This document shows, piece by piece, positions 6,606 to 7,190 of a stretch of 7,190 nt of DNA. The notes beneath the pieces are model-generated. The model was given only the letters and a program-made list of their open reading frames with translations. It did not search any database and was not told the origin of the DNA. The stretch is from contig URAQ01000083.1 of assembly GCA_900545875.1 (NCBI GenBank), positions 1 to 7,190 on the forward strand. Reading direction: 5' to 3'. The first letter of the stretch is position 1. The number at the start of each line of letters is the position of its first letter. A program made the translations under genes and the position numbers. Origin of the DNA: an uncultured Collinsella sp. (lineage in GTDB: Bacteria > Actinomycetota > Coriobacteriia > Coriobacteriales > Coriobacteriaceae).

Positions 6606-6887
6606 ATCAACATCTACACTATCGTCCAGCTGCTCAACACGCTGTTCAACTTCTATTCCACGCTCATTGTCGTCTACTGCTTTATGACGTGGATTCCCAT
6701 GAAGCAGGGTGGTTTGCTTCAGGATATTGCCGCGGTGCTTGATAGCGTGTGCGGTCCGTGGCTCAACCTGTTCCGTCGTTTCATCCCGCCGATGGGCGGT
6801 ATCGATTTTTCGCCGGTCGTTGCGATTATTGCGTTGCAGTTGGTGCAGAGGCTGGTTCTGCAGCTTCTTATAGGTATACTCGTGTAG
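6606..6887 (+). CDS. yggT: YggT-family membrane protein, apparent ATC start
   Basis: Small integral membrane protein of the YggT/YlmG family, 93 residues, the usual size. TM1 covers about residues 5-28 and runs into the WIPM motif (29-32). The loop PWLNLFRRFIPPMGGIDFSPVVA matches the family consensus P.L...R..IP..GG.DfSPivA, and TM2 covers about 68-90. The role is not well defined: bacterial YlmG is linked to division and sporulation, and plastid YlmG to nucleoid distribution. The first in-frame ATG (6684) would remove most of TM1, so it is not a credible start. Between the sepF stop (6582, same frame) and 6684 there is no ATG, GTG or TTG. ATC 6606 is 6 bases after GAGGAG and gives an N-terminus INIYTIVQLL, initiator Met presumed, that fits the family. 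ATT 6600 is the alternative but abuts the ribosome site. The family call is firm; the start is inferred. Confidence 0.85.
   Translation: MNIYTIVQLLNTLFNFYSTLIVVYCFMTWIPMKQGGLLQDIAAVLDSVCGPWLNLFRRFIPPMGGIDFSPVVAIIALQLVQRLVLQLLIGILV
6875..6880 (+). promoter_or_regulatory. Possible -10 element for divIVA
   Basis: TATACT differs from the TATAAT consensus at one base and stands out from GC-rich surroundings. It lies in the last codons of yggT, 68 bases before the divIVA start. No good -35 hexamer is found 15-19 bases upstream (CTGGTT is the nearest), and no extended -10 TG is present. The candidate is weak, but a separate divIVA promoter would be plausible given the 61-base gap and the strong ribosome site. 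Confidence 0.25.
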
Positions 6888-6948
6888 AACTGACTTAGTA
6901 ACTTACGTCGGGCGTGTAGCGCCGAGGCGATGAAAAAGGAGACTTGTT

Positions 6949-7190
6949 ATGGCTATTACCCCTGCAGACATCCAGGCTCAGACTTTCTCTGAGGCCAAGC
7001 GTGGCTACGATCCTGCCGAGGTCGACGTCTTCTTGGAGACGCTGTCCTCTGAGGTTGACGCTATGCTCGCTAAGATCGTCGACCTTAAGGGTCGTCTGAC
7101 TGCTACCGAGCAGCAGCTTGCCGATGCGCAGGCTCAGCTTGCCCAGGCTCAGGATGCCCCCGCCCAGGCCGTTCCTGCCGCCCCCGTGGC
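6949..7190 (+). CDS. divIVA: DivIVA/Wag31-family cell pole and septum protein, 5' part
   Basis: Partial gene, open at the right edge; 80 codons are visible. The N-terminus matches the DivIVA lipid-binding domain: MAITPADIQAQTFSEAKRGYDPAEVDVFLE, with the conserved F...KRGYD..EVD.FL core at residues 13-29. A predicted coiled coil runs from about 30 to 67 (SSEVDAMLAKIVDLKGRLTA and onward), then the sequence becomes rich in Ala, Gln and Pro (QAQLAQAQDAPAQAVPAAPVA), probably a linker before further coiled coil. The family senses negative membrane curvature and recruits division or polar growth proteins; in Actinobacteria the homologue Wag31/DivIVA directs polar wall growth. AAGGAG (6936-6941) lies 7 bases before the ATG. 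It follows yggT without an intervening ylmH, as in Actinobacteria. What is beyond residue 80 cannot be judged. Confidence 0.93.
   Translation, partial: MAITPADIQAQTFSEAKRGYDPAEVDVFLETLSSEVDAMLAKIVDLKGRLTATEQQLADAQAQLAQAQDAPAQAVPAAPV

Noticed and set aside
6684..6887. ATG 6684 as the yggT start (67 residues)
   Set aside because: It would remove almost all of the first membrane helix, and no ribosome site precedes it.

Overview
This is a GC-rich bacterial window with strong G/C preference at third codon positions. All genes lie on the + strand and are tightly packed. The gene order pgeF(yfiH/ylmD) ... yggS(ylmE) - sepF(ylmF) - yggT(ylmG) - divIVA is the block that lies downstream of ftsZ in Actinobacteria and Firmicutes. 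The S4-domain gene ylmH found in Bacillus is absent before divIVA, so the order is the actinobacterial one. From the style of the proteins I infer an actinobacterium, probably of the Coriobacteriia (Collinsella-like). That assignment is an inference, not a database result.

Layout. Bases 2-508 hold the 3' part of pgeF, cut by the left edge. Its stop overlaps the start of pstS by four bases (ATGA). A complete high-affinity phosphate uptake operon follows: pstS (505-1341, lipoprotein phosphate receptor), pstC (1343-2269) and pstA (2273-3178, the two permeases), pstB (3191-3994, ATPase), then a 92-base structured gap and phoU (4087-4944, regulator). A strong GC hairpin (4982-5013) closes the operon. 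The division-associated genes then resume: yggS (5064-5801, PLP homeostasis protein), sepF (5862-6584, FtsZ membrane anchor), yggT (6606-6887, small membrane protein) and the first 80 codons of divIVA (6949 to the right edge). No gap between genes exceeds 120 bases.

How the genes work together. PstS captures phosphate outside the cell, PstC/PstA form the channel, PstB powers it, and PhoU links transporter state to phosphate signalling. No PhoR/PhoB-type two-component pair is visible here. SepF, YggT and DivIVA belong to the cell-division and cell-pole machinery, and YggS is a frequent passenger of that cluster.

Points of most interest: (1) the whole pst-phoU operon sits inside the normally contiguous pgeF-yggS-sepF-yggT-divIVA block and is joined translationally to pgeF; (2) yggT has no ATG, GTG or TTG start that gives a full-length protein, and a well-placed ribosome binding site points to a rare ATC start at 6606; (3) PhoU has lost acidic residues of its metal-binding motifs and carries an acidic tail; (4) the pstB-phoU gap contains mutually exclusive pairings; (5) SepF has a Tyr/Asp/Gly-rich linker; (6) a perfect 10-base palindrome lies just before sepF. 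I do not see a wholly new system; the window is a known set of genes in an unusual arrangement.
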